A stretch of DNA of 41,541 nucleotides, from the IMG/VR virus record IMGVR_UViG_3300007611_000004, positions 1 through 41,541 of that record. The stretch is one strand, 5' to 3'. This document shows positions 28,230 through 37,300 of the stretch, in pieces (positions within the stretch are counted from its first letter, which is position 1; each line of letters starts with the position of its first letter). This DNA comes from a virus. Position numbers and translations under genes: made by a program. Below the pieces are notes generated by a model. That model was not told the origin of the DNA, did no database searches, and saw only the letters and a list, made by a program, of their open reading frames with translations.

Positions 28230-29012
28230 CTATCCAAAAGGGCATTTTTGCTCTTTATTTTGTTTAATTTTTTCTTTTATTTTTTTCTTTTCTTTATATG
28301 TTTTTATGACTTCCTTAGGAGATCGCCCTAGTAGATTAATCATATGTTCTTCTGGTACTAGAGCCCTTATATCGTCTTTAGATACCAGATGATTTTTAAT
28401 CTCAATTTTTTTGTCTGTTAAAGGGTGCATTATTACTAGAGGTTCAAGAGGTTCAAAATTTACCACTGTCTCGCAATCCTTTTCGTATTTTAGAAAATAG
28501 TTGATGTTTACTTCTGATTGGTAATGAAAAAACATGATTCCTGGCATCAGTGTACAATTAGGCTTCGGAGACTGCAGAAAATTATACTCAGGATAAGTCC
28601 AGGTAAATTGTATATCTTCTTCTATTCTAAATCTCCACGGAGACAGTATTTTAAAATTTAAATAATCCGACTCCGCAATTACAGGATATTGTTCCGGGAC
28701 GTGAGACGCATCAAACTTGTCGTCTATATAACTTTGAGTGTAAGAAAAGGTTCTGTTATACGGATCATTAGCAGCATGTATGATCAACTCTGCTTGAAAA
28801 TAACTAGGTATTACAATGCCATTTTTGTAATACTCTTGAATTGCTTTACAATTTTTAATTGTAGTGTTCTCGCCGTTAACTTTGGGAGTATTACGCCACC
28901 ATTCGGGAAAAAATTGATTACCTTTTTGGATAGGAGCATTTTCATACACCATTTTATCAGCGGTATAACAGTGCAGAGTTAATGTATTTTTTTTCTTCTT
29001 AAATAAATTCAT
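28230..29012 (-). CDS. Conserved phage protein of unknown function
   Basis: A 260-residue protein. I chose the ATG at 29012 (MNLFKKKK) because it overlaps the upstream stop as ATGA, the usual coupling arrangement; the in-frame GTG at 29027 lies inside the upstream gene. Visible features are a basic start, QFFPEWWRNTP (~residues 33-43), IVIPSYFQAELII (~66-78), and a lysine/glutamate-rich tail (KEKKKIKEKIKQNKEQK) likely to be a charged helix. The PEWWRNTP plus later IP-S-F arrangement recalls a marine T4-like phage family of unknown function; this is recollection, not a search. Its position between two oxygenases suggests a shared job or substrate. Confidence 0.75.
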   Translation of the reverse strand: MNLFKKKKNTLTLHCYTADKMVYENAPIQKGNQFFPEWWRNTPKVNGENTTIKNCKAIQEYYKNGIVIPSYFQAELIIHAANDPYNRTFSYTQSYIDDKFDASHVPEQYPVIAESDYLNFKILSPWRFRIEEDIQFTWTYPEYNFLQSPKPNCTLMPGIMFFHYQSEVNINYFLKYEKDCETVVNFEPLEPLVIMHPLTDKKIEIKNHLVSKDDIRALVPEEHMINLLGRSPKEVIKTYKEKKKIKEKIKQNKEQKCPFG

Positions 29013-29638
29013 ACAGCGTGGAACCAAGTAACTAAAGCATATTTTGTACCACTTTGAACAGGTAATGCTTCATGAGTATATGCAAAGCTGGAAGGGAACA
29101 TAACCATTGTTCCCGCCTGCGGCGTAATTCTAACACCATGAAAAGGAAAATCTAGTTCCCCTCCTTCGAAAGTATCGTTGAGATAAATTAATACAGAAAT
29201 TGCTCGTGTAGGACAAGAAGTATGCCAGTCGCTGTGCTTGACATATCTTTGTCCTTGTTCGTATTTGAGAGCCTGAAACCCTTCAGAATCAAGTGTCATG
29301 TCAGTCTGAAAAAAATCTTCCACGTAACTTGTTAAGCCAGATTCTGTTGATAATTTGCATTGATTATGAAGGCCCTGAAACGGAGGAAAATCCATTTCAG
29401 ATGCAACTCTCGAAATAGGACATACAGAATTTGATCTCTTAGTTACATCTGTACCAGTTTGAAGAATTCGTGACTGCTCCCATTGCGCAGGAGATTCAGC
29501 GTCAGCGCATGAATCCTCTAAAACTGCTACTGCCTGGTCCGGTGCAGGGAAAGCATTTCGAAACACACTAATGCAGCCTGCGTAATTTTCAGCAGGTTCA
29601 AGTCTTCCAGCATATATGCCGTCAACAGTTATAGCCAT
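29009..29638 (-). CDS. Prolyl-4-hydroxylase-type 2OG/Fe(II) oxygenase
   Basis: A 209-residue protein with GAGGAGA six bases before ATG. The C-terminal half is a P4Hc/PKHD-type domain: HxD at H135/D137 (YVKHSDWH), the segment ISVLIYLNDTFEGGELDF, distal H189 (FAYTHEALPV), and K199 in GTKYALVTWFH as the likely 2-oxoglutarate-binding lysine. All expected catalytic positions are present. The N-terminal half (residues 1-105) has CISVFRNAF and is the usual helical lead-in. It is the first gene of the three-gene cassette and is coupled to the next by an ATGA overlap. The substrate is unknown; a virion or host protein is conceivable. Confidence 0.88.
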   Translation of the reverse strand: MAITVDGIYAGRLEPAENYAGCISVFRNAFPAPDQAVAVLEDSCADAESPAQWEQSRILQTGTDVTKRSNSVCPISRVASEMDFPPFQGLHNQCKLSTESGLTSYVEDFFQTDMTLDSEGFQALKYEQGQRYVKHSDWHTSCPTRAISVLIYLNDTFEGGELDFPFHGVRITPQAGTMVMFPSSFAYTHEALPVQSGTKYALVTWFHAV

Positions 29639-29717
29639 TAAATATCTCCTCGGTTAAATATAATTATGCAGTGCAGCTCTAATACTTTACATAAATGAGT
29701 ATATAAGTTTACAAAAA

Positions 29718-30074
29718 ATGCTGAAATTTGTCAACACCAAAAACATCTTTTCTTGTAATCTGTCTGATACATGGATAGAAAAAAATTGTTTGCCGGCAAG
29801 GCAAGACTGGGATTACACTGTAACTCCAGAAATTTCTGACGTAAAATTTTGGGAAGTAATTTATCATGAAGAAGGTATTATAAACATTTTTGCTGCTGAA
29901 TGTCCTTTGATAGAGTTTTATCTTATCTATCACAACATATTTGAAGGAATAGAAGAATCTACTGAAGTCTTTTTTGGCGCTAGTGCCACAGACGAATGTA
30001 TAGAACGCTGTAAATCTATAGGTATAGACCTAACTCAAAGACCTGGATATTCTAACCTAATTAGATCTAATTAA
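29718..30074 (+). CDS. Conserved small protein, paralogue of the 27297 gene
   Basis: A 118-residue protein of unknown function, divergent from the oxygenase operon across a 79-base gap. It shares the DWDY...WEVI...AAxxPxxEFYL...FFGA order of motifs with the 131-residue product at 27297. No clear Shine-Dalgarno site precedes the ATG. A weak late-promoter-like CATAAATG is at 29690-29697. The gene ends in a 16-base palindrome, so its last residues LIRSN are also the last residues of the convergent minus-strand gene. Confidence 0.7.
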   Translation: MLKFVNTKNIFSCNLSDTWIEKNCLPARQDWDYTVTPEISDVKFWEVIYHEEGIINIFAAECPLIEFYLIYHNIFEGIEESTEVFFGASATDECIERCKSIGIDLTQRPGYSNLIRSN

Positions 30075-30260
30075 AAAAAGATTGAATTTTGCATCATCAA
30101 AAAAAACTATTTTTTTACTAGTGATATCAAGGACTGCGTCATATTCAGTGCGCCACAAATTATACGCAGAATCATTTTTGCAATGACGCTTCAGTCTTAT
30201 TGTTTCTTTGATAATATTCGGTGCTATTTTATTATCTTCTAATAAGTTTAGTTCGATCAC
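30057..30260 (-). CDS. Small protein of unknown function (67 aa)
   Basis: A 67-residue reading frame starting at GTG: basic and helical first (IIKETIRLKRHC), then YNLWRTEYDAVLD and ITSKKIVFFDDAKFNLFL. The composition looks like a real small phage protein. No ribosome site is visible, and the minus-strand late box TATAAATA ends four bases before the GTG, so a transcript from that box would start at or inside the start codon. It overlaps the convergent 118-residue gene by 18 bases. It may be leaderless, driven from further upstream, or not a gene. Confidence 0.5.
   Translation of the reverse strand: MIELNLLEDNKIAPNIIKETIRLKRHCKNDSAYNLWRTEYDAVLDITSKKIVFFDDAKFNLFLIRSN
30058..30073. repeat. Perfect 16-base palindrome at the convergent gene ends
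   Basis: TAATTAGATCTAATTA is its own reverse complement and spans the 3' ends of both convergent genes. It codes for IRSN plus stop on each strand. It lacks a T-run on the correct side for an intrinsic terminator in either direction. Confidence 0.85.
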
Positions 30261-30264
30261 GGAT

Positions 30265-30278
30265 TATTTATATAAATA
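30265..30278. promoter_or_regulatory. Palindromic bidirectional late promoter
   Basis: TATTTATATAAATA is a perfect 14-base palindrome containing TATAAATA on both strands (plus 30271-30278, minus 30272-30265). The plus box fits the gene at 30301, leaving a leader of about 17 bases. The minus box lies directly against the GTG of the 67-residue gene. Confidence 0.65.
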
Positions 30279-30300
30279 CAATATAATTGTAGAGTATATC

Positions 30301-30687
30301 ATGATCAAAATATTCGAGGAAGACCGTAATAACTGTTTACGAGTTATAGATAATAAAAAATTTTGTTACGGCGGGCCGCGGGCATCGCTAGATCAACGTA
30401 CTGTGATTGATTCTTTCTTTGTTAATGACTTTACGTCAGGAGAATATACAATTTCTATAGAGCTGAACAACGCTCAGAGAGAAATTATAAAATGTTTGCT
30501 TGTTGTGGGAAGTTCTGCTGCAAGCATCACAATTTACGGTAGGTCAACTACAGAAACCGAGTTGATTGATTTAACCGCTACAATAGCAGACAATAAAGTT
30601 TTATTAATTGCAGTGCCAAAAAATGATCGTGTATTAGGCGCGCAAATTATCTTTTCGGCACAGCTCTATAAGGCCTTGATTAATTAA
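30301..30687 (+). CDS. Small beta-rich virion-region protein
   Basis: A 128-residue protein. I start it at the ATG at 30301 (MIKIFEEDRNNCLRV), just after the late promoter; the longer frame from 30208 would place the promoter inside the coding region. No strong ribosome site is present. The protein is beta-rich (YTISIELNNAQ, CLLVVGSSAASITIYG, NKVLLIAVP, GAQIIFSAQLY) with no catalytic motif. It heads the plus-strand run that continues into the fibre-like protein and the 2033-residue structural protein, so a minor structural role is plausible. The family is not recognised. Confidence 0.7.
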   Translation: MIKIFEEDRNNCLRVIDNKKFCYGGPRASLDQRTVIDSFFVNDFTSGEYTISIELNNAQREIIKCLLVVGSSAASITIYGRSTTETELIDLTATIADNKVLLIAVPKNDRVLGAQIIFSAQLYKALIN

Positions 30688-30699
30688 CAGGATTATATA

Positions 30700-31374
30700 A
30701 TGAAACCAGTTTCCGAAACTAAATTTGTATCAAAGACAGGTTTTACCAGCCCAGGATTTGAAGTAGACGAATCGGGAAATATTGAAATTAAAGGATCAGT
30801 TTCTTTCAGCGGAGAGCTAGTTACGGCTAATCCTCTTTCGTTAAATGAAGTTGCTCTGTTTGAAGATGGCAAACTAGCCTCGTCTATTACTGATAGCAGT
30901 CTTACTAGTGTCGGCGAGTTGAATTCACTTTCAGTAGATGGCGATACCTCGATCACTGGCAATGTTTCCATAAACGGTGACGTTCAAGCAAGTGGTCTTG
31001 TTATATCGGACACTTCAACGTTTAATAATGATGTTGCCATTCAAGGTGATACATCTATCAATGGCGACTTGGTGCAATCTACGGGCATCCTTATGCTTTC
31101 TAGTTTGTCTAAAGGAAGCATAGATAACATAGATCTAGGAAGCACTTCCCCAGGTAGTGGTGACTTTACTGCTCTAACTGTTACTGAATCTACAGACATA
31201 AATCCTATAATTACCGGAAACTTAGATAATATAAATATAGGAGCTAGAATAAGAGCTTCGGCCAGTTTCAGCGATATAGACATATTAGACAAACCAACCG
31301 AGCCTACAGCAGGCGCGAATAAAAATTATGTAGATAATACTGCTGCTGCTTTATCAATTGCCCTAGGGTCATAA
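30700..31374 (+). CDS. Short fibre-like structural protein
   Basis: A 224-residue protein with CAGGA seven bases before ATG. The middle is a repetitive beta stalk (SVDGDTSITGNVSINGDVQ, VAIQGDTSINGDL), followed by the frequent phage-fibre motif SIDNIDLGSTSPGSGDFTAL (~145-165). The C-terminus, PTEPTAGANKNYVDNTAAAL, matches the tail-fibre ending often written PTxPxxAANKxYVD. It resembles a reduced version of the stalk region of the proteins at 1 and 2810. It sits 11 bases upstream of the giant structural gene and may be its partner in a fibre or baseplate appendage. Confidence 0.78.
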   Translation: MKPVSETKFVSKTGFTSPGFEVDESGNIEIKGSVSFSGELVTANPLSLNEVALFEDGKLASSITDSSLTSVGELNSLSVDGDTSITGNVSINGDVQASGLVISDTSTFNNDVAIQGDTSINGDLVQSTGILMLSSLSKGSIDNIDLGSTSPGSGDFTALTVTESTDINPIITGNLDNINIGARIRASASFSDIDILDKPTEPTAGANKNYVDNTAAALSIALGS

Positions 31375-31385
31375 CGGAGATTTAA

Positions 31386-34300
31386 ATGGCAAAGACACAA
31401 ATTCAAGAATACGTATTCAAGCCTGGCATTGGCCTAAACGACAATTTATATCCTAATGCATACGATATGATTAGCAGTAATCTGTTGTTTATCGAAGCCG
31501 AGGCAACCGAATTCTTAGAGGCGCAAGCACTGAACGAAGTGCCTGGTTACATCGATTACAACTATTTGCCAAACGATGCTACTAGCATAGAAAATATTCT
31601 TAATGCTTTTATCTTTGATCTTAGGTATGGTGGCAACGCTAAAACAGTTGATGTTATTAGATTTTTCTATGAAAAAGACGTGTTTCAAATGCCGGGAGGA
31701 ACAACGGCTGTAAGCGGAATGATAGAATTTATAGGCAATCTCATTACTGAAAATATATTATCTAACCAAAATTTTGCAGCACGCAGTACGGAAACTCAAA
31801 CCATATTAGATGTGGACGCCGAGGAAGATGCATTTGAGAAAGTTGAAAGTTTAATAACTTTGACAAGAAATGTAATAGATACTGGTTTAGATGCTATTGC
31901 GGAAACGTCGACAGGTGCCGGCCATGTAAAAATCCAAGGAAGATATAATCTAGCTGATATACTGCTTGTTACGAATGTTAACACAAACACTATTTTGTAT
32001 AACTTTGGCGACCCTGACCTTGGTGGTGATATTGAATTAAATATAGGCGATCAAGATCCTGATTTCCCCACCTATTTACAGACTACAGATACCGTAACAA
32101 CTCTAAAGTTTAACACAAACACACTCGATCAGAACGAATCTGACGGATTACAGATCTTTGTTGAAAACTCGGAAAACGCACAAAGCATTACTACGGTAAG
32201 ACCATTTGATTTTGGAACTGATGCTATCGAAAGAATGAGGGTAGCAACTCCATATTCAATGCTAGACGCTGACTTCGAGTACGGACTGCAGCCTACAAAA
32301 TGGGCAGCGATTGGTGTCCAGCGAGGATACCCTTCTCTGTATGAAATACCAGGCACAGATACTCCTGTATCTACTGTTACAACTGATGCTAGTTTTGGTA
32401 ATACAACAGAGGACTTTTCATACGAATTAACGAATAATGGTAGTTCAGACTGGATAGTTTCTGGAGCAGACAGAAGCGGCAGTATAATAAACGAGCAAGA
32501 TCCAGGATTTTTGGTACGTGAAGGCGATAGACTAGAATTTACAAACAATGCAAGCAGCACACATCCTTTATATTTAAAAACTGTTTCAGAAGCAGGAACT
32601 AATAATCTTATCGAAGGAGTAGACGGCCAAGGAGCTTTTGGAGGCGATACTGTAACCTGGCAAACCACTCTCGGAGATTCAGGTACCTACTATTACACAT
32701 GTGCAAACCATTCGAATATGATAGGTGTTATAACGGTAGAAGCTGCTGATAGCAACACTGGTGTGGGCCAGAGTGAAATTACTGTAAATACTGTTACGCC
32801 TCATGGAGTAACAGCGGGGGAGCCTATCACGATAAAAGCACTTGAAGACGGAGTTGTAGGTGCAGCACGCGCTGAAGGAGCATTTGTTGTCACAGAAACT
32901 CCGGACGAAAACACATTGAGATATTTTGCAAAAGCAAAAGTAGGTTCAGCTCCTGGTGATATTTTGTCCACTACGTACACTCAATTGAGGAGAGCAGGTT
33001 TTTACACCGGTGCAAGTATAGGAACTCCTTCTTTTGAGCTAATTAGCAACGGTAGCGAAGGAACAATTACCACAGAACTAGAAGTAGCAAGTGAATCCAC
33101 AATTATTCCCTATGATGGAATAAACCCCCCAGTGGGGTCTCCAATTGTTGGAAATGCAAGTATTGGTCAAAATACACAGGTGACTGGTGTTATTCAAACA
33201 TCGGCCGGGGGTGGAACTTATATTACAGTTGAAATCGACGGAGACTACACTACAGGAGAAACACTAGTAACTTTGGTAGATGCCTCTGGAGTAGTTCCAA
33301 ATCTTGCTTTCGACTCAGGCAACGGAGTAGCTACTTTTGTACAGTCGATTAACGGTAATAATATTATTTTGTCGGATCCTCTAAATGCGCCTTTACTAGG
33401 AACAACCAATACCTATACAAATATATCTGGGACTAACGATAATACCAGCGGTTCTGGAGCTAATTTTGATGTAACAGTTGGTTCGGGCGTATACGAGATA
33501 GCCTCTATCAATAATGGAGGAGTTGCATACAAAGCAGGGGACCGACTTCTAGTTTCTGGTACTAACCTAGGGGGTGGTTCGCCGGAGCACGATTTAGTAA
33601 TGGTTGTCGAAATTGTAGACGATACAGGGTCTATTCAAGCAACATCGCAGGAAGGCACGCCTTTTGATGGAACCGAAACTGTGTCTAATATTTCTCCGCA
33701 AGACGAAGTAATCGGTTCAGGGGTGCCTTTGTTTGACGTTTCTTACACAGACAATGTCTATTCTGTATCAGTGTCAGCCAGCGATGCTTCTCAAGATTAT
33801 GCACCTGCCGATAGATTGTTGATTACAGGAACAGATGCTAATGGACAAACTCCGGACAACGATGTTATTGTTACCGTTAGCACTGTAGATGCGTCGGGTA
33901 AAATTACAGGAGTCACAAGTGAAGGTACGGCTCCTGATGCAGCTTTAGAATTCGCAGATGTGCCTTATCAAGGAGGCACAGGCACTGCTGCTACGTTTAC
34001 TGTGCGAACTTTAGGCGAAATCTATGCATTAGAAATAACAGCGCCAGGCACAGGATACGTTATAGGAGATAATATAACGGTTATTGGCAGCGACATCGGA
34101 GGGTCTTCGCCTGAGAACGACCTTACAGTAACAATAGATAACGTAGACGGGGCCGGTGGAATAACCGAATATATTATATCAGGTACTGCCAATAATTCGG
34201 ATAGTGTCAATGATATTACAGCTACTAATGTTTTAGGTTCAGGATTAGAGGTAACAGTAAGCCTTGACGCAGGCGCATACACTCTTAACAGTGTTGATCA

Positions 34301-37300
34301 GACAGGGTCTGCCTATGCACCTGATCAAACTTTTTTAATTCCAGGAAGTGCTCTGTATGGTGTCAGTCCAGATAATGATCTAAATTTCACCGTTACAACA
34401 GTTGATGCAACAGGTGCTGTAACAGGTGCTTCAGTTTCAGGCACTGCTGCCCAGGGAGGCGGAACTTTCACTGTTACAGGATCGCCGCAACAGCCGATAG
34501 GAGAGAATGCAACTTTCAATGTTGAAAGAATTTCCGGTACTTATGAAGCCTTTGTAAACAATGGCGGAACAGATTATAAGGCAGGTAACCGCATAGTTTT
34601 GAGCGGCGACGATCTAGGAGGAAGTTCTCCTACCAATGATGTTACAGTAAGAGTAAATGCTGTGGACAGCAGCAGCGCAATTTTGAGTGTTTTAACAGAG
34701 GATAATAATGCTCCTGTGGCACCGGATTATGATTTAATATCTACTGTACTATTATCAGAACCAACAGAAGACATTATTCCTCGACAGACTGAAATTGATT
34801 ACAAAGCTCTTGCGACTTTAGAAGCCCAGTTTGAAAATGCACACGGGTTGGTGCCAGGAAGCACCTTTATTGTGACAATACAATCTGAGAGCGAAACTAA
34901 CAACCACGACCTTGCAGCCGGCAGTTTTATTGCTACTGATATCCCCTCAGCAACAAGATTAAGATTCCAAGCAAGGACATCAGGAACTATTTTAGAAGAA
35001 GATCAGATTAACGGATCGATTTACCCTAGACCAGATTCCTTTTTTATTCACAGACCGTTTGACGGTGGAGTTCAACTAGGAACAGGCGGCCCTCAACACG
35101 GAGCACAGGCTATTCGTCAGAGCAAAAAATATATTCGTTATCAGTCTGGAAAAGGCATAATGTATACTACTGGTGCCCTATTTGCGCCTTCCTATGATAT
35201 AAGAAGTGTAGAAGCAGAAGATGTAGAAGTAGGAAGTTTGATTACTGTTACTACCGACGACAACGATCACGGACTCCAGGTCGGCGGCATTGTAAGATTG
35301 TTAGGAGTAGAAACACCCGGCTATAATTCAGGACCGTCTACAGCATTACCGCCTGCGTTTGACTACGAAGTAAATTCAATCATCGACGAAAGAACATTTA
35401 CGATAAGAGCACAAAGAAGACTTGGAGATACAACAGCAGTGCTAGGATTTGACTCTCAGGTTAGTGTTATTGCTTGGCACGGCGCAACAGTAAGGTCTGG
35501 AATATTCGACGATCAAAATGGCATATTCTGGGAATTCGACGGCACTCAGATTAGCGTAGTACAGCGCACAGGAACCAAGCAGATCGCTGGCACAGTATCT
35601 GTAACAGTTGATAGCAATCTTATAAACGGGAACAATACAAAATTTAGAGATCAGCTCAAAGCCGGCGATCGCTTGGTTATCAAGGGCATGACCCATGTGA
35701 TAAGTCATGTTATTGACCAAACTACAATGACTGTTACTCCGGACTGGAGAGGTGTTGTTGATGTGTACGCTGCAAAGGCAAATCTTGTTATCGATAAAAA
35801 AGTTAAACAGAAAGATTTTAATCTGGATAGGTTAGACGGCACTGGGCCAAGCGGTTATGATGTAGATATAGCAAAAATGCAGATGATAGGTATACAATAC
35901 TCTTGGTACGGCGCTGGCTTTATTGACTTTATGTTGCGTGGAGCAGACGGCGATTTTGTTTATGCCCATAGGATGAGAAACTCCAACGTCAACACAGAAG
36001 CATTCATGAGGTCAGGTAACTTGCCCGTTAGATACGAAGTTACAAACGAAGGTCCTCCGGGTAAACTTGCTGAACCAATGTCGGCAGAACAGGATTTTCT
36101 AGAATTAGAAGATTCAAGTTTTTTTCCTGATTCAGGAGTATTATATATTGATAATGAAATAATCACATTTTCAGGCAAAGGCACAAACGGAAATCGACTA
36201 ATCGGATTGAATAGAGGCGCTAATTATGTAAACTATCAAGCAGGCGCATCAAGGAATTACACTGCTGGTTTTCCTGCTGAACATGCAGCACGTACAGGCG
36301 TGATACTACTAAGTAACACAATTACTCCGCTAATCAGTCACTGGGGATCTGCATTTATTACGGACGGACAATTTGACGACGACCGTGGATATCTGTTCTC
36401 ATATTCGGAAACTGGAGTTAACATCAGTACCACTCGCAAAACTGCGTTTATGTTGAGGCTAGCACCCAGTGTGTCTAACGCACTTGTAGGGGATCTAGGA
36501 GAAAGAGAGCTACTAAACAGAGCGCAGTTGCTACTAGATGGTATTGAAATAACATCACAAGACGGCAATGGAGGCATAGTTGTTGAAGGATTGCTTAATC
36601 CGCAAAATTATCCTGTAGATCCAGACAGCGTGTCTTGGCAAGGGCTACAGTCACTGGCTCAAGGCGGACAACCAAGCTTTGCTCAAATAGCACCCGGCGG
36701 CGGCATCGACTGGACCACGAATGACACTGTTACAACCGAGACTGTTACTACGCAGAGTGACTTGCAAGGCACAGCTAGCATTGAGTTCAATCGTCGCAAT
36801 CGAGATTACATGTACGTGTTAAGGAATGATTGGGAGTCTCTAAATGCCGCCGTAGGTGATTTTGTAATAAACAGTGCTGGAGGAGCAAATTTCGGATCAG
36901 GTTTAAGAATTCGTCTCGTAAGAGGCCCGTATAACTTTAGAGGTACGCGATACTATATAATCTACACTGATGGCAGATATAACGGCACTACTTCAGGAAA
37001 TATAACTGTAGAACGACGTTTCACTACTACTGATAGAAGCTTTGCGTTTGTTGATAACACAACATATTCAGCTTCTGGAGTTAAGTCAGGGACAGATGTT
37101 TCTGAAACTGGAGGATCGGTTACTTTTCCTGGAGGAACCAGCGTTGCATCGATCGAAGAACAAGAATTTAACGGTACCACGTATCTAAGGTTAAGCTTCA
37201 ATAACTCATACGAAGGTACTTTGAGCGATGGAAGTGGGACTATCGAATTTGAGTTTTCTCAGCCTCCGTATGCGCAACCCGGAGAACAGGTATTCTCATT

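Noticed and set aside
28240-28300. T-rich tract as a possible terminator
   Set aside because: It is the reverse complement of the lysine-rich C-terminal codons of the unknown protein, and no stem precedes it.
30208-30300. N-terminal extension of the 128-residue protein from a non-ATG start at 30208
   Set aside because: It would contain the late promoter and the start region of the opposite gene; the ATG at 30301 fits the promoter better.
32129-32668. Minus-strand open frame of 179 codons
   Set aside because: It is opposite the cupredoxin-bearing part of the 2033-residue gene; low-complexity, Ser/Pro-rich shadow sequence.
33430-34715. Repeat array considered as CRISPR-like
   Set aside because: The period is ~264 bases, in frame, and conserved only at the protein level; these are protein-domain repeats.
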